The notes beneath the pieces were generated by a model. It made no database searches. It saw nothing but the letters and a program-made list of their open reading frames with translations, and was not told where the DNA came from. This document shows, piece by piece, positions 35,032 to 43,087 of a DNA stretch of 64,000 bases; the first letter of the stretch is position 1; each line of letters begins with the position of its first letter. Where the stretch lies: positions 2,046,001 through 2,110,000 of the forward strand of contig NZ_CP102592.1 of assembly GCF_025666195.1 (NCBI RefSeq). Direction: 5' to 3'. The translations under genes and the position numbers were made by a program. The stretch comes from Xanthomonas sp. CFBP 8443 (GTDB taxonomy: Bacteria; Pseudomonadota; Gammaproteobacteria; Xanthomonadales; Xanthomonadaceae).

Positions 35032-36999
35032 TTGACCGATCCCGCCGAGTCGTCCGCCGCATCGCCTGCCGAGTCGCCGCACCTGCGGCAGCAGCGCGTG
35101 CGCTGGCTGGCGTCGCTGGCCGCGGCGGCGCGTGGGCCGCAACGGGTGGCCGCCGCGGCGATCAGCCTATCCGGGACGCTGTTGATCGTGCAGGCCGGCG
35201 CCATCGCCTGGCTGCTGCAGGCCTTGCTGGTGGAGCGTGGCGAGCTGCAGCAGGCGCTGCCCGCTTTCGCCGTGCTGGCGCTGGTATTGGTTGTACGCGC
35301 GTTGCTCGGCGCCTGCGCGCAGCGCGCCGCCGGCGACGTCGCCGATGCGGCCAAGTTCGAGCTGCGCCGGCGCGTGTACCGGCGCCTGCTGCAGCGCGGC
35401 CCGCTGTGGCTGCGCGGCCAGCGCAACGGCGAGCTGGGCGAACTGCTGCTGGCGCACGGCGACGCGCTGGACGGCTACTACGCCGGCTATCAGCCAGCGC
35501 GGCTGGAAGTGAGCGTGGTGCCGCTGCTGATCCTGCTCGCGGTCGGCTGGAGCGACTGGGTGGTGGGCCTGCTGTTGCTGTTCACCGCGCCGCTGGTGCC
35601 GATCTTCATGATGCTGGTCGGCTGGGGCGCCGAGGCCGCCGGGCGCCGCCAGCTGCGCGAGCTGGCACGGATGGGCGGGCATTTCGCCGACCGGCTCAAG
35701 GGCCTGGGCCTGCTGCGCCTGTACGGCCGCGGCGAGGACGAGCTGCGCGGCATCGCCGCCGCCGCCGAGGGCGTGCGCGAACGCACGTTGAAGGTGCTGC
35801 GCATCGCGTTCCTGTCCTCGACCGTGCTCGAGTTCTTCGCCTCGGTCAGCGTGGCGATGGTGGCGATGTACCTGGGCCTGAGCTACCTGGGCATGATCGC
35901 GCTGCACGCGGCGGTGCCGACGCTGGGCGTGGGCGTGTTCTGCCTGCTGCTGGCGCCGGAGTTCTACGCGCCGCTGCGGCGCCTGGCCGCGCACTACCAC
36001 GACCGCGCCAACGCGCTGGCGGCCGCGGCCGAGGTGGAGCGCCTGCTCGGCGAGCTGCCGGATGCGGCGGCATCGTTGGCGCCGTTCGTGTCGTCGCCGT
36101 CCGTTGCCGCGCCGCCTGCGTCGCTGACGCCGCCGTTGTCTGCGCTGGCTGCTCCTGCGACGCCGGCGGCACCTGATGGAGTCGTAGCGCCCGCGTCGCC
36201 TGCAGCGCCCGTAGTGCCTGCGGCATCCGGGGCACCTGCAGCACCTTTAGCATCTGCTGGGGCACCCACGGTGCCTGCAACGCGCGCAGTGCCTGAAGGA
36301 TCCTCATTGCCCGCCATGCCCACAGCGGTGGCGACGCCGGCAGCGCCCACCCAGCCGCTGCTGCGCGCCGAGGACGTGACGCTGCGGCCGCAGGGCGCGC
36401 GCTGCGATGCGTTGCGCGATCTGTCCTTCAGCCTGCAGCCTGGCCAGCGTCTGGCCCTGGTCGGGCCCAGCGGCAGCGGCAAGAGCACGCTGCTCGAAGC
36501 GCTGGCCGGCTGGCTGCCGCCGCGCGCCGGCCGCCTGCAGCTGCGTCCCGGGCTGCGCGTCGGCTATGCCGGGCAGCGCCCTTACCTGTTCCACGGCAGC
36601 ATCGCCGACAACCTGCGCCTGGCCGATCCGCAGGCCAGTGCCGCGCAATTGCAGGCCGCGGCCGAGGCGGCGCAGGTCATGCGCTTCGCCGCGCGCCTGC
36701 CGCTGGGCCTGGACACCGTGATCGGCGAACGCGGCTTCGGCCTGTCCGGTGGCGAGGCGCGGCGCATCGGTCTGGCGCGGTTGCTGCTGCGCGATCCGGA
36801 CCTGCTGCTGCTGGACGAACCCACCGCCTTCCTCGATCCGCAGACCGAGGCCGAACTGCTACGCACGCTGGCCGCCTTCAGCCACGGCCGCAGCGTGATC
36901 GTCGCTACCCACAGCGAGGCGGCGATGCGCTGGGCCGACAGCGTGCTGCGGCTGCCGGCGCGCGCCGCGGCCGACGCCGCGATCGGAGCGGCGCCATGA
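35032..36999 (+). CDS. cydD: Thiol reductant ABC exporter subunit CydD
   Basis: An ABC half-transporter that, with CydC, exports glutathione/cysteine and is needed for cytochrome bd assembly. I propose the TTG at 35032 (LTDPAESSAASPAES), as the ATG at 34933 overlaps the FNR box; this start is uncertain. Residues about 25-320 are the six-helix domain, and the last 220 are the ATPase: Walker A GPSGSGKST, signature LSGGEARR, Walker B DLLLLDEPT, and the switch His in VATHSEA. Between them is an unusual linker of about 100 residues rich in Ala, Pro, Val and Ser (coded by about 36055-36355). The stop overlaps cydC. Confidence 0.92.
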   Translation: MTDPAESSAASPAESPHLRQQRVRWLASLAAAARGPQRVAAAAISLSGTLLIVQAGAIAWLLQALLVERGELQQALPAFAVLALVLVVRALLGACAQRAAGDVADAAKFELRRRVYRRLLQRGPLWLRGQRNGELGELLLAHGDALDGYYAGYQPARLEVSVVPLLILLAVGWSDWVVGLLLLFTAPLVPIFMMLVGWGAEAAGRRQLRELARMGGHFADRLKGLGLLRLYGRGEDELRGIAAAAEGVRERTLKVLRIAFLSSTVLEFFASVSVAMVAMYLGLSYLGMIALHAAVPTLGVGVFCLLLAPEFYAPLRRLAAHYHDRANALAAAAEVERLLGELPDAAASLAPFVSSPSVAAPPASLTPPLSALAAPATPAAPDGVVAPASPAAPVVPAASGAPAAPLASAGAPTVPATRAVPEGSSLPAMPTAVATPAAPTQPLLRAEDVTLRPQGARCDALRDLSFSLQPGQRLALVGPSGSGKSTLLEALAGWLPPRAGRLQLRPGLRVGYAGQRPYLFHGSIADNLRLADPQASAAQLQAAAEAAQVMRFAARLPLGLDTVIGERGFGLSGGEARRIGLARLLLRDPDLLLLDEPTAFLDPQTEAELLRTLAAFSHGRSVIVATHSEAAMRWADSVLRLPARAAADAAIGAAP

Positions 37000-38672
37000 G
37001 CGGTCCCGCGCGCGACGACCTGCGCGGCGTGTTCGGCCGCCACTACGGCCGCCTGCTGCTGACCGCGCTGTTGTTGCTGTGCACGATGCTGGCCGGGGTC
37101 GGCCTGCTCGGCCTGTCCGGCGGCTTCCTGACCGCCGCGGCGCTGGCCGGCGTGGCCGGCATGGGCAGCGGCTTCAACTTCTTCTCGCCCTCGGCCGGCA
37201 TCCGCGCGCTGACCTTCGCGCGCATCGCCTCGCGCTACGGCGAGAAGCTGGTCGGCCACGACGCCACCTTGCGCATCGCCCGCGACCTGCGCGTGTGGTT
37301 CTTCCGCCGCGCGCTGCCGCTGGCCCCGGCCAGGCTCGGCGCCAGCCGCACCGGCGAACTGCTGGCGCGCTTGATGTCCGACATCGGCGAGGTCGATGGC
37401 ATGGTGGTGCGCGCACTGGGACCGCTGGCGGCGCTGCTCGGCGTCGGCGCGGTCGGCGTGGCCGCGGCGGCCGCGATCTATTGGCCGGCGGCGCTGGTGT
37501 TGGCGCTGTTGGCGTTGGCGATCGGCGCCGGCGTGCCGTGGGTGGTCGCGCGCGGCGGGCGCATGCGCGAGCAGCGCCGCGCGCAGCGGCGCGAGACCTT
37601 GCGCACGCTGGCCTACGAAGGCCTGGAAGGCGCCGCCGACCTGGCCGCGCTGGACGCCCAGGCCGGCTGGATCGCGCGCGTGGACGCCAGCGCGCACGAC
37701 CTGCGCGCGCAGGATCGACAGCAGCGGCAGCGCCTGATCGGCGGCAATGCGCTGCATGCGCTGTGCGCTGCGCTCGGCTTGCTGGCGATGCTGTGGCTGG
37801 CGCTGGGCGCGGCGCGCGCCGACCGGATCGGCGCCGAACAGGCGGCCGGCCTGCTGTTCCTGACCGTGGCCCTGCTCGAGGTCTGGGCCGGTGCCGGCTT
37901 GGCCTGGCAGGCGCTGCAATCTGGGCGCGTGGCCGCGCAACGGCTGCAGGCGATCGCCGGGCAGCGCCCGCCGGTGGCCGACAGTGCGCAGCTGCAGCCG
38001 GTGCCCGCGGCAGGCGAGGTGCGGTTCGACGCGGTCGGCTTCGCCTGGCCCGGCGAGACCCGGTGCGTGCTCGATGGCATCGACCTGCGCATCGCGCCGG
38101 GCGAGCGCATCGCCATCAGCGGCGACAGCGGCAGCGGCAAGACCACCTTGTCGGCGCTGCTGCTGCGGCTATGGGATCCGCAGCAGGGCAGCATCCGTTT
38201 CGCCGGCGTCGACCTGCGCGACCTGGCGCAGGCGCAATGGCACCAGCGCATCGCTTGGCTGCCGCAGGGCGCCCCGGTGTTCGCCGGCAGCGTGCGCGAC
38301 AACCTGCGCCTGGGCGCGGCCGACGCCGACGACGCCACACTGCAACGCGCGCTCGCCGACGTACGCCTGGACGCATGGCTGCTCGAAGTCGGCGGCCTGG
38401 ACGCCTGGCTGGGCGAGAACGGCGCGACCATGTCCGCCGGCCAGGCCCGGCGCCTGGCCCTGGCCCGCGCGCTGCTGCGCAACGCGCCGCTGCTGGTGCT
38501 GGACGAGCCCACCGAAGGCCTCGATGTGGACACTGCGCAGGCCTTGTTGCGCGACCTGACCCAGGCGCTGGGCCAACGCAGCCTGCTGCTGATCAGCCAC
38601 GACGCGCTGCCCGAAGGCGTGGTGCATACGCGTTACCGCATGCAGCAGGGGCGACTGCAGGCCGAGCCGTAG
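36996..38672 (+). CDS. cydC: Thiol reductant ABC exporter subunit CydC
   Basis: A 558-residue ABC half-transporter, partner of CydD. The ATG at 36996 overlaps the cydD stop (ATGA). Residues 1-310 are the membrane domain, with FNFFSPSAGIRALTFARIAS and RYGEKLVGHDATLRIARDLR near the second and third helices. Residues 330-555 are the ATPase: Walker A GDSGSGKTT, signature MSAGQARRLALARALL, Walker B LLVLDEPTEGLD and H-loop LISHDAL. In contrast to CydD it has no extra linker. A REP-rich region follows. Confidence 0.94.
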   Translation: MSGPARDDLRGVFGRHYGRLLLTALLLLCTMLAGVGLLGLSGGFLTAAALAGVAGMGSGFNFFSPSAGIRALTFARIASRYGEKLVGHDATLRIARDLRVWFFRRALPLAPARLGASRTGELLARLMSDIGEVDGMVVRALGPLAALLGVGAVGVAAAAAIYWPAALVLALLALAIGAGVPWVVARGGRMREQRRAQRRETLRTLAYEGLEGAADLAALDAQAGWIARVDASAHDLRAQDRQQRQRLIGGNALHALCAALGLLAMLWLALGAARADRIGAEQAAGLLFLTVALLEVWAGAGLAWQALQSGRVAAQRLQAIAGQRPPVADSAQLQPVPAAGEVRFDAVGFAWPGETRCVLDGIDLRIAPGERIAISGDSGSGKTTLSALLLRLWDPQQGSIRFAGVDLRDLAQAQWHQRIAWLPQGAPVFAGSVRDNLRLGAADADDATLQRALADVRLDAWLLEVGGLDAWLGENGATMSAGQARRLALARALLRNAPLLVLDEPTEGLDVDTAQALLRDLTQALGQRSLLLISHDALPEGVVHTRYRMQQGRLQAEP

Positions 38673-38721
38673 CGCCCGGAATCGGCCGCGATGATCAGAT
38701 CAGCGCATGGGCTGAGGGTGG

Positions 38722-39292
38722 ATGCAGTCGGGACTGAAGTCCCTCCCACAAGAGCAGCAGCATGCCGTTGCCTCGTCGCGCGAGCGGTGCCGCGTAGCCT
38801 GGCGCCATCAACCATGACGAGAAACCGCGAGCCATCCGTCAGCGAGCACATCTCGGGGCCGAACTACATGTCGGGGCTGAAGCCCCTCCTACAGAAAGCA
38901 GCAGATTCCTGCGATCGCAAGAAGCTCCATGTAGGAGCGGCTTCAGCCGCGACCAACGCAACAGGCAGCAGCGAACTTTCCGAGACAGGATGCAGTCGGG
39001 ACTGAAGTCCCTCCCACAAGGGCAGCAGCGTGCCGTTGCCTCGTCGCGCGAGCGGTGCCGCCTAGCCTTGCGCCATCAACCATGACGAGAAGCCGCGAGC
39101 CATCCGTCAGCGAGCACATCTCGGGGCCGAACTACATGTCGGGGCTGAAGCCCCTCCTACAGAAAGCAGCAGATTCCTGCGGTCGCAAGAAGCTCCCTGT
39201 AGGAGCGGCTTCAGCCGCGACCAACGCAACAGGCAGCAGCGAACTCTCCGAGACAGGATGCAGTCGGGACTGAAGTCCCTCCCACAAGAGGC
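38722..39292. repeat. 268-bp tandem duplication made of REP-like units
   Basis: Unit 1 is 38722-38989 and unit 2 is 38990-39257, more than 95% identical by eye. A third partial copy starts at 39258 (about 35 bases). Each unit holds three palindromes: GTCGGGACTGAAGTCCCTCC, TCGGGGCTGAAGCCCCTCC and GTAGGAGCGGCTTCAGCC, plus unique spacers. Short open frames of 72-104 codons across the units are translations of the repeat only. One more REP is at 39321-39344. The whole gap 38673-39399 has no gene. Confidence 0.92.
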
Positions 39293-39399
39293 CTTGGGCC
39301 TCTACGTTGCCGGAAATCCTTGTGGGAGCGACTTCAGTCGCGACGAGCAGAGCGCTGAATCATCCGCCTGCCATTGCGGCCGGAGCACACATCCGCCCG

Positions 39400-40512
39400 C
39401 TACAGCGCGTCCAGAAACCCCTTCACCGCCGGCCCGAAGCGCGCGAAATCCACCAGGAACGCATCATGCCCCTGTGGCGAGTCCAGGCCCAGGAACTGGG
39501 CGTCGGCGCCGCCGGCGCGCAGGCCGTCGGCGATCTGCTGCTGTTGCTGCACCGGAAACAGGATGTCGGTGTTGGCGCCGATCGCCAGCGCGCGCTCAAC
39601 GCGGATCGTCGCCAATCCGGCGAGCACGTCGCCATCGGCGTATTCGGCCAAGTCGAACCAGTCCATCGAACGGCTCAGGTACAAGTAGCAGTTCGGATCG
39701 AAGCGGCGCACGAAGCGCCGCGCATGGCCTTCCAGATAGCTTTCGACCTGAAATTCCAGGCCGAACGGATCGTCGTGCGCCTGCTCCGAGTCCAGCCGCA
39801 CGCGGCCGAAGCGGCCGTCCCATTCCAGTGCCGAGCGGTAGGTGATGACGCCCAGCTTGCGCGCCATGCGCATGCCCGACTCCGGATACGTGGCCTCGTC
39901 GTAGTCGCCGCCGTTCCAGTTCGGATCCAGGCGGATCGCCTCGCGCTGCAGGGAGCGGATCGCGATCGAGAACGGCAACGCCTGCGCGCTGCCGGAGATG
40001 TTGATGTGGCTGCGCGCCAGCCCCGGATGCCGGCGCAACAACGCCAGCGCAGTCATGCCGCCCATCGAGTTGCCGATCAGGCAGGCCAGCCGTTCGATGC
40101 CCAACGCACGCACCACGTGCGCGGCGGCATCGGCGACGTCCTCGATCGACAGCTCCGGGAAGCGCAGGCGATACGGCTGCGCGTCGTCCGGATGCGGCGA
40201 GGACGGGCCAGTCGAGCCCTTGCAACTGCCCAGCGAATTCACGCAAATCACGAACCAGCGCTGGGTGTCGATCGGCTTGCCGGCGCCGAGCATCGCTTCC
40301 CACCAGCCGGGGCTGGGATCGTCGGCATGCGCGGCGGCGTGCGCATCCGGCGACAGCCCGGTGACGATCAGGATCGCGTTGCTGCGGTCCGGCGCCAGCG
40401 TGCCCCAGGTTTCGTAGGCGACGCGCGCATCGCGCAGCTGGCCGCCGCGCTTCATCGGGAACGGCGAGGGCAGGGCGAGGAAGCGGCTGCCGGGGGGGAT
40501 GAATTCGGTCAT
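39400..40512 (-). CDS. metX: MetX-family O-acyltransferase (homoserine/serine O-succinyl- or acetyltransferase)
   Basis: A 370-residue alpha/beta hydrolase-fold acyltransferase. The nucleophile elbow is GNSMGGMTALALLRRHPGL, the catalytic Asp lies in IGANTDILFPVQQQQQ and the His in SPQGHDAFLVD. The oxyanion/acyl block is NSLGSCKGSTGPSSPHP, where classical homoserine O-acetyltransferases have GGC-x-G. To my knowledge several Xanthomonadaceae proteins with this variant act as serine O-succinyltransferases feeding cysteine synthesis, so that is my preferred reading. The donor and acceptor cannot be settled here. The start at ATG 40512 fits the family; the gene stands alone between REP tracts. Confidence 0.88.
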   Translation of the reverse strand: MTEFIPPGSRFLALPSPFPMKRGGQLRDARVAYETWGTLAPDRSNAILIVTGLSPDAHAAAHADDPSPGWWEAMLGAGKPIDTQRWFVICVNSLGSCKGSTGPSSPHPDDAQPYRLRFPELSIEDVADAAAHVVRALGIERLACLIGNSMGGMTALALLRRHPGLARSHINISGSAQALPFSIAIRSLQREAIRLDPNWNGGDYDEATYPESGMRMARKLGVITYRSALEWDGRFGRVRLDSEQAHDDPFGLEFQVESYLEGHARRFVRRFDPNCYLYLSRSMDWFDLAEYADGDVLAGLATIRVERALAIGANTDILFPVQQQQQIADGLRAGGADAQFLGLDSPQGHDAFLVDFARFGPAVKGFLDAL

Positions 40513-40591
40513 GCGCCGATTCTAGCCGTGCGGCGGCGGGCGCGGCGTTGCGAAGGAAGATGCGGAACGACGGGAACACGGCCGATGCACC

Positions 40592-41087
40592 CCTGTAGGA
40601 GCGGCTTCAGCCGCGACATCGGCGCCGGAAGGATGTCGGCTACGGAAAATCTCTGTCGCGGCTGAAGCCGCTCCTACAGGAGCATCCGTCAGGCTCTCCG
40701 ATCACTAACTCCACTGGCGCCGCCGCGGGGAGCGTTACCGTGACCGGCACAGTTTTTAGGGCGCCTTCCTGGCGCATCGCGTTGCCGCTGTTCGAGAGCC
40801 GCGGCAGGACCTGCGTACGGTGTGGCGAAGGACGATGCGGCGGCGACGCGCAAGGTCACTGCTCCCTGTAGGAGCGGCTTCAGCCGCGACATTGGTGCCG
40901 GAAAGATGTCGGCTGCGGAAATTGCTGTCGCGGCTGAAGCCGCTCCTACAGCAGCATCCGTCAGCGCTTTCCGATCACCAGTTCCACCGGCGTCGCCGTC
41001 GGCAGCGTCACCGTGACCGGTGCCGATTCCAGGTCGCCTTCCTGGCGCATCGCGTTGCCGCTGGCCGAGAGCCGCGCCAGGACCTGC
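40592..41087. repeat. Tandem duplication of the ccmI 3' end with REP pairs
   Basis: Copy 1 (40592-40813) and copy 2 (40864-41087) each start with a REP inverted pair (GTAGGAGCGGCTTCAGCC ... GGCTGAAGCCGCTCCTAC). They then continue into about 110-120 bases of the ccmI 3' end, including its stop. Copy 2 contains the real end of ccmI (stop at 40961). Copy 1 is diverged by point changes and is not linked to an intact reading frame. The 50 bases between the copies are unique. Confidence 0.88.
40689..40813 (-). pseudogene. Diverged duplicate of the ccmI 3' end
   Basis: Minus-strand sequence matching the last forty or so codons of ccmI (its equivalents of LPTATPVELVIGKR) but with substitutions such as an altered stop context. 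It lies downstream of the real gene stop. It is part of a segmental duplication that includes two REP pairs. It cannot be translated from ccmI unless the ribosome reads through. Confidence 0.7.
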
Positions 41088-42037
41088 ACCTGCTTCAGTT
41101 GCGACAGCTTCTGCGTCGGCATCGGGCTGTCGGCGTCGCTCAGGGTCACGCGCAGCGGCAGCGCTTGCAGCGGATGCTTCTGCACCGCGACCGGCATCGG
41201 CGGGCCGCCGGGCACGCGCGCGATCACGAACACGCTGGCGTCGCTGCGCAGGCGCGCGCGTGCGGCGAATTCCGGGTCCAGCGATACCGCAACGCTGAGC
41301 GTGCCGGTAGCGGCAGGGGCAGGCGAAGCTGTGGCGTTCGGCGCGGACGTTGCGCTTGCGGTGGCCGTTGCCGCCGCGCCTGACGCAGTAGCCGGCAGCG
41401 CCGGCAACCCGGCATCGGCGCGCGCCGCGTCGATCTGTGGGCGCAGCGCGGCGGCGGTGGCCGCATCCACGCGCGGCAGCAGCGCTTCCCAGGTGGCGGC
41501 GGCCTCGGCGTTCTGGCCGCGCTGGCGCTGCGCGATGCCCAGGAACCACGCGGCGCGCTCGCTGTCCGGCGCCACCTGCAAGGCGTGCCGCAGCCACGCG
41601 ATGCCCTGGTCGTCGAACTGGCGCTGCGGATCGGCCAGCGCACGCGCTTCTGCCGCCGGCACCAGCCATTGCGCTTCGTCCGGCGCCAACTGCACCGCGC
41701 GCGCGAACGCGGCGGCGGCCTCGGCGGGGCGGCCCAGCGACATCTGCGAGCGCGCCAACAGCGCCCAGCCGTCGGCGCGATTGGGGTCCTTGGCCAGCGC
41801 CGCCTTTAGTTGCGCCACGCCGTCTTCCAGGGTGCGCGGCGCCTCGCGGTTCTGCGCCTGCAGCGCGCGCGGCGTGCCGACCAGCGCGTACAGCGCGGCC
41901 GACGCCACGCCCAGCGCCAGCACCGCCACGACCAGCAGCGCCATTCCGCCACGGCCGCGCCGCAACGGCCACAGCACCGCGGCGAAGACCAGCGCGGCCA
42001 GGACCGCCGCGGCGGCATGCATGCCCCAGCTCAGCAT
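40961..42037 (-). CDS. ccmI: Cytochrome c biogenesis protein CcmI (CycH-like)
   Basis: A 358-residue apocytochrome chaperone. The ATG at 42037 (MLSWGMHAAAAVLAALVFAA) lies four bases after the ccmH stop. Two membrane helices (about residues 5-25 and 33-52) flank a cytoplasmic loop, then TPR-like repeats (residues 70-190: RADGWALLARSQMSLGRPAEA), an Ala/Thr/Pro linker, and a C-terminal periplasmic domain ending VELVIGKR. In E. coli this part is fused to CcmH; the split arrangement is common elsewhere. Its 3' end has been duplicated downstream. Confidence 0.9.
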   Translation of the reverse strand: MLSWGMHAAAAVLAALVFAAVLWPLRRGRGGMALLVVAVLALGVASAALYALVGTPRALQAQNREAPRTLEDGVAQLKAALAKDPNRADGWALLARSQMSLGRPAEAAAAFARAVQLAPDEAQWLVPAAEARALADPQRQFDDQGIAWLRHALQVAPDSERAAWFLGIAQRQRGQNAEAAATWEALLPRVDAATAAALRPQIDAARADAGLPALPATASGAAATATASATSAPNATASPAPAATGTLSVAVSLDPEFAARARLRSDASVFVIARVPGGPPMPVAVQKHPLQALPLRVTLSDADSPMPTQKLSQLKQVQVLARLSASGNAMRQEGDLESAPVTVTLPTATPVELVIGKR

Positions 42038-42041
42038 CGGC

Positions 42042-42485
42042 TCACCATTCCTGTTCGTCCTGCGCCGGCGGCGCCGCGTCGGCCGGCGCGCGGCGGCGCA
42101 CCACCCACACCAGCAGCAGCGCGCCCGCACCGAGCAACGCCAGCGGTCCGAACCACAGCAGCCAGGTGCGCGATTCCACCTGCGGCCGATACAGCACGAA
42201 TTCGCCGTAGCGATCGACCAGGAAGCGCTTGATCTGCGCGTCCGATTTTCCCTGCTGCATCAATTGCAGCACTTCGCGACGCAGGTCCAGCGCGATCTGC
42301 GCATGCGAGTCGGCCAGCGACTGGTTCTGGCATTGCACGCAACGCAGTTCGGCGGTCAGCGCATGGAAGCGCGCTTCCTCGGCCGCCGAGCGATAGGCCA
42401 GCGGCGTCGGGTCGGACGCCGGCTGCGCGCCTGCGTGCGCGGCGCAGGTCAGCAGTACCAGCAGCACGAGCCAGCGGCAGTTCAC
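42042..42485 (-). CDS. ccmH: Cytochrome c biogenesis thioredoxin-like protein CcmH
   Basis: A 147-residue membrane protein. The start is GTG at 42485 because it overlaps the ccmG stop as GTGA and opens a signal segment (VNCRWLVLLVLLTCAAHAGA). The redox motif is LRCVQCQNQSLADSHA (C-V-Q-C), with LLLVWVVRRR as the C-terminal anchor. CcmH reduces the apocytochrome haem-binding cysteines together with CcmG. Confidence 0.93.
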   Translation of the reverse strand: MNCRWLVLLVLLTCAAHAGAQPASDPTPLAYRSAAEEARFHALTAELRCVQCQNQSLADSHAQIALDLRREVLQLMQQGKSDAQIKRFLVDRYGEFVLYRPQVESRTWLLWFGPLALLGAGALLLVWVVRRRAPADAAPPAQDEQEW

Positions 42486-43087
42486 GGCGCAGCCCGGCCC
42501 TGTTTGGAGGTCGGCGCATCGCGTTCGGCCTTGAGCAGCGCCGGCAGCAGTTCGTTCTGGACGATCTGGTCGGTCAGCGCGCCGGAATGCTTCCAGCGCA
42601 CCACGCCGTGCGCGTCGACCAGGAACGTCTCCGGCGCGGCGGCCACGCCCCAGTCGATCGCGGTGCGCCCGTCCGGATCGAACAGCACCACGAAGAACGG
42701 GTTGCCCAACTGCTCCAGCCAGTGCAGCGCGTCTTCGCGCGTGTCCTTCCAGTCGTAGCCGATCACCCGCACGCGCTTGGTCAGCGCGAAGCGGGTCAGC
42801 ACCGGATGTTCCTCGCGGCACGCCGGGCACCAGCTGCCCCACACGTTGAGCACGTACGGCGCGCCGCGCAGCTCGGTGCTGCTCACGCGGATCGACGCAT
42901 CGTGCAGTACTGGCAGCTCGAACGCCGGCGCCGGCTTGCCGATCAGCGCCGACGGCAGCGCGTCGCGATCGGCCATGCCCGAACGCTGTACCGCATAGAA
43001 CATCAGCGCCAGCAGGCCGAGGAAGAACAGGGCGCCGAGCACGATGGCGGCAAGCGGCAGGCGGCGGCGGGGAGCAGGGGCGGACAT
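42482..43087 (-). CDS. ccmG: Thiol:disulfide interchange protein CcmG (DsbE)
   Basis: A 201-residue periplasmic thioredoxin-like protein with an N-terminal membrane anchor (residues 12-34). The active site is NVWGSWCPACREEHPVL, the standard C-P-A-C; VAAAPETFLVDAHG carries the cis-proline. The start overlaps the ccmF stop by one base, and its own stop overlaps the ccmH GTG. It keeps apocytochrome c thiols reduced. Confidence 0.95.
   Translation of the reverse strand: MSAPAPRRRLPLAAIVLGALFFLGLLALMFYAVQRSGMADRDALPSALIGKPAPAFELPVLHDASIRVSSTELRGAPYVLNVWGSWCPACREEHPVLTRFALTKRVRVIGYDWKDTREDALHWLEQLGNPFFVVLFDPDGRTAIDWGVAAAPETFLVDAHGVVRWKHSGALTDQIVQNELLPALLKAERDAPTSKQGRAAP

Noticed and set aside
38691..39273. 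Two related small proteins (104 and 72 codons) in the cydC-metX gap
   Set aside because: Their similarity comes from the 268-bp tandem duplication. The sequences are translations of REP palindromes (GAASAATNATGSS) and lack start signals.
38722..39344. Insertion sequence or prophage remnant in the REP-rich region
   Set aside because: No transposase, integrase or terminal target duplications are visible, only REP palindromes and their tandem duplication.
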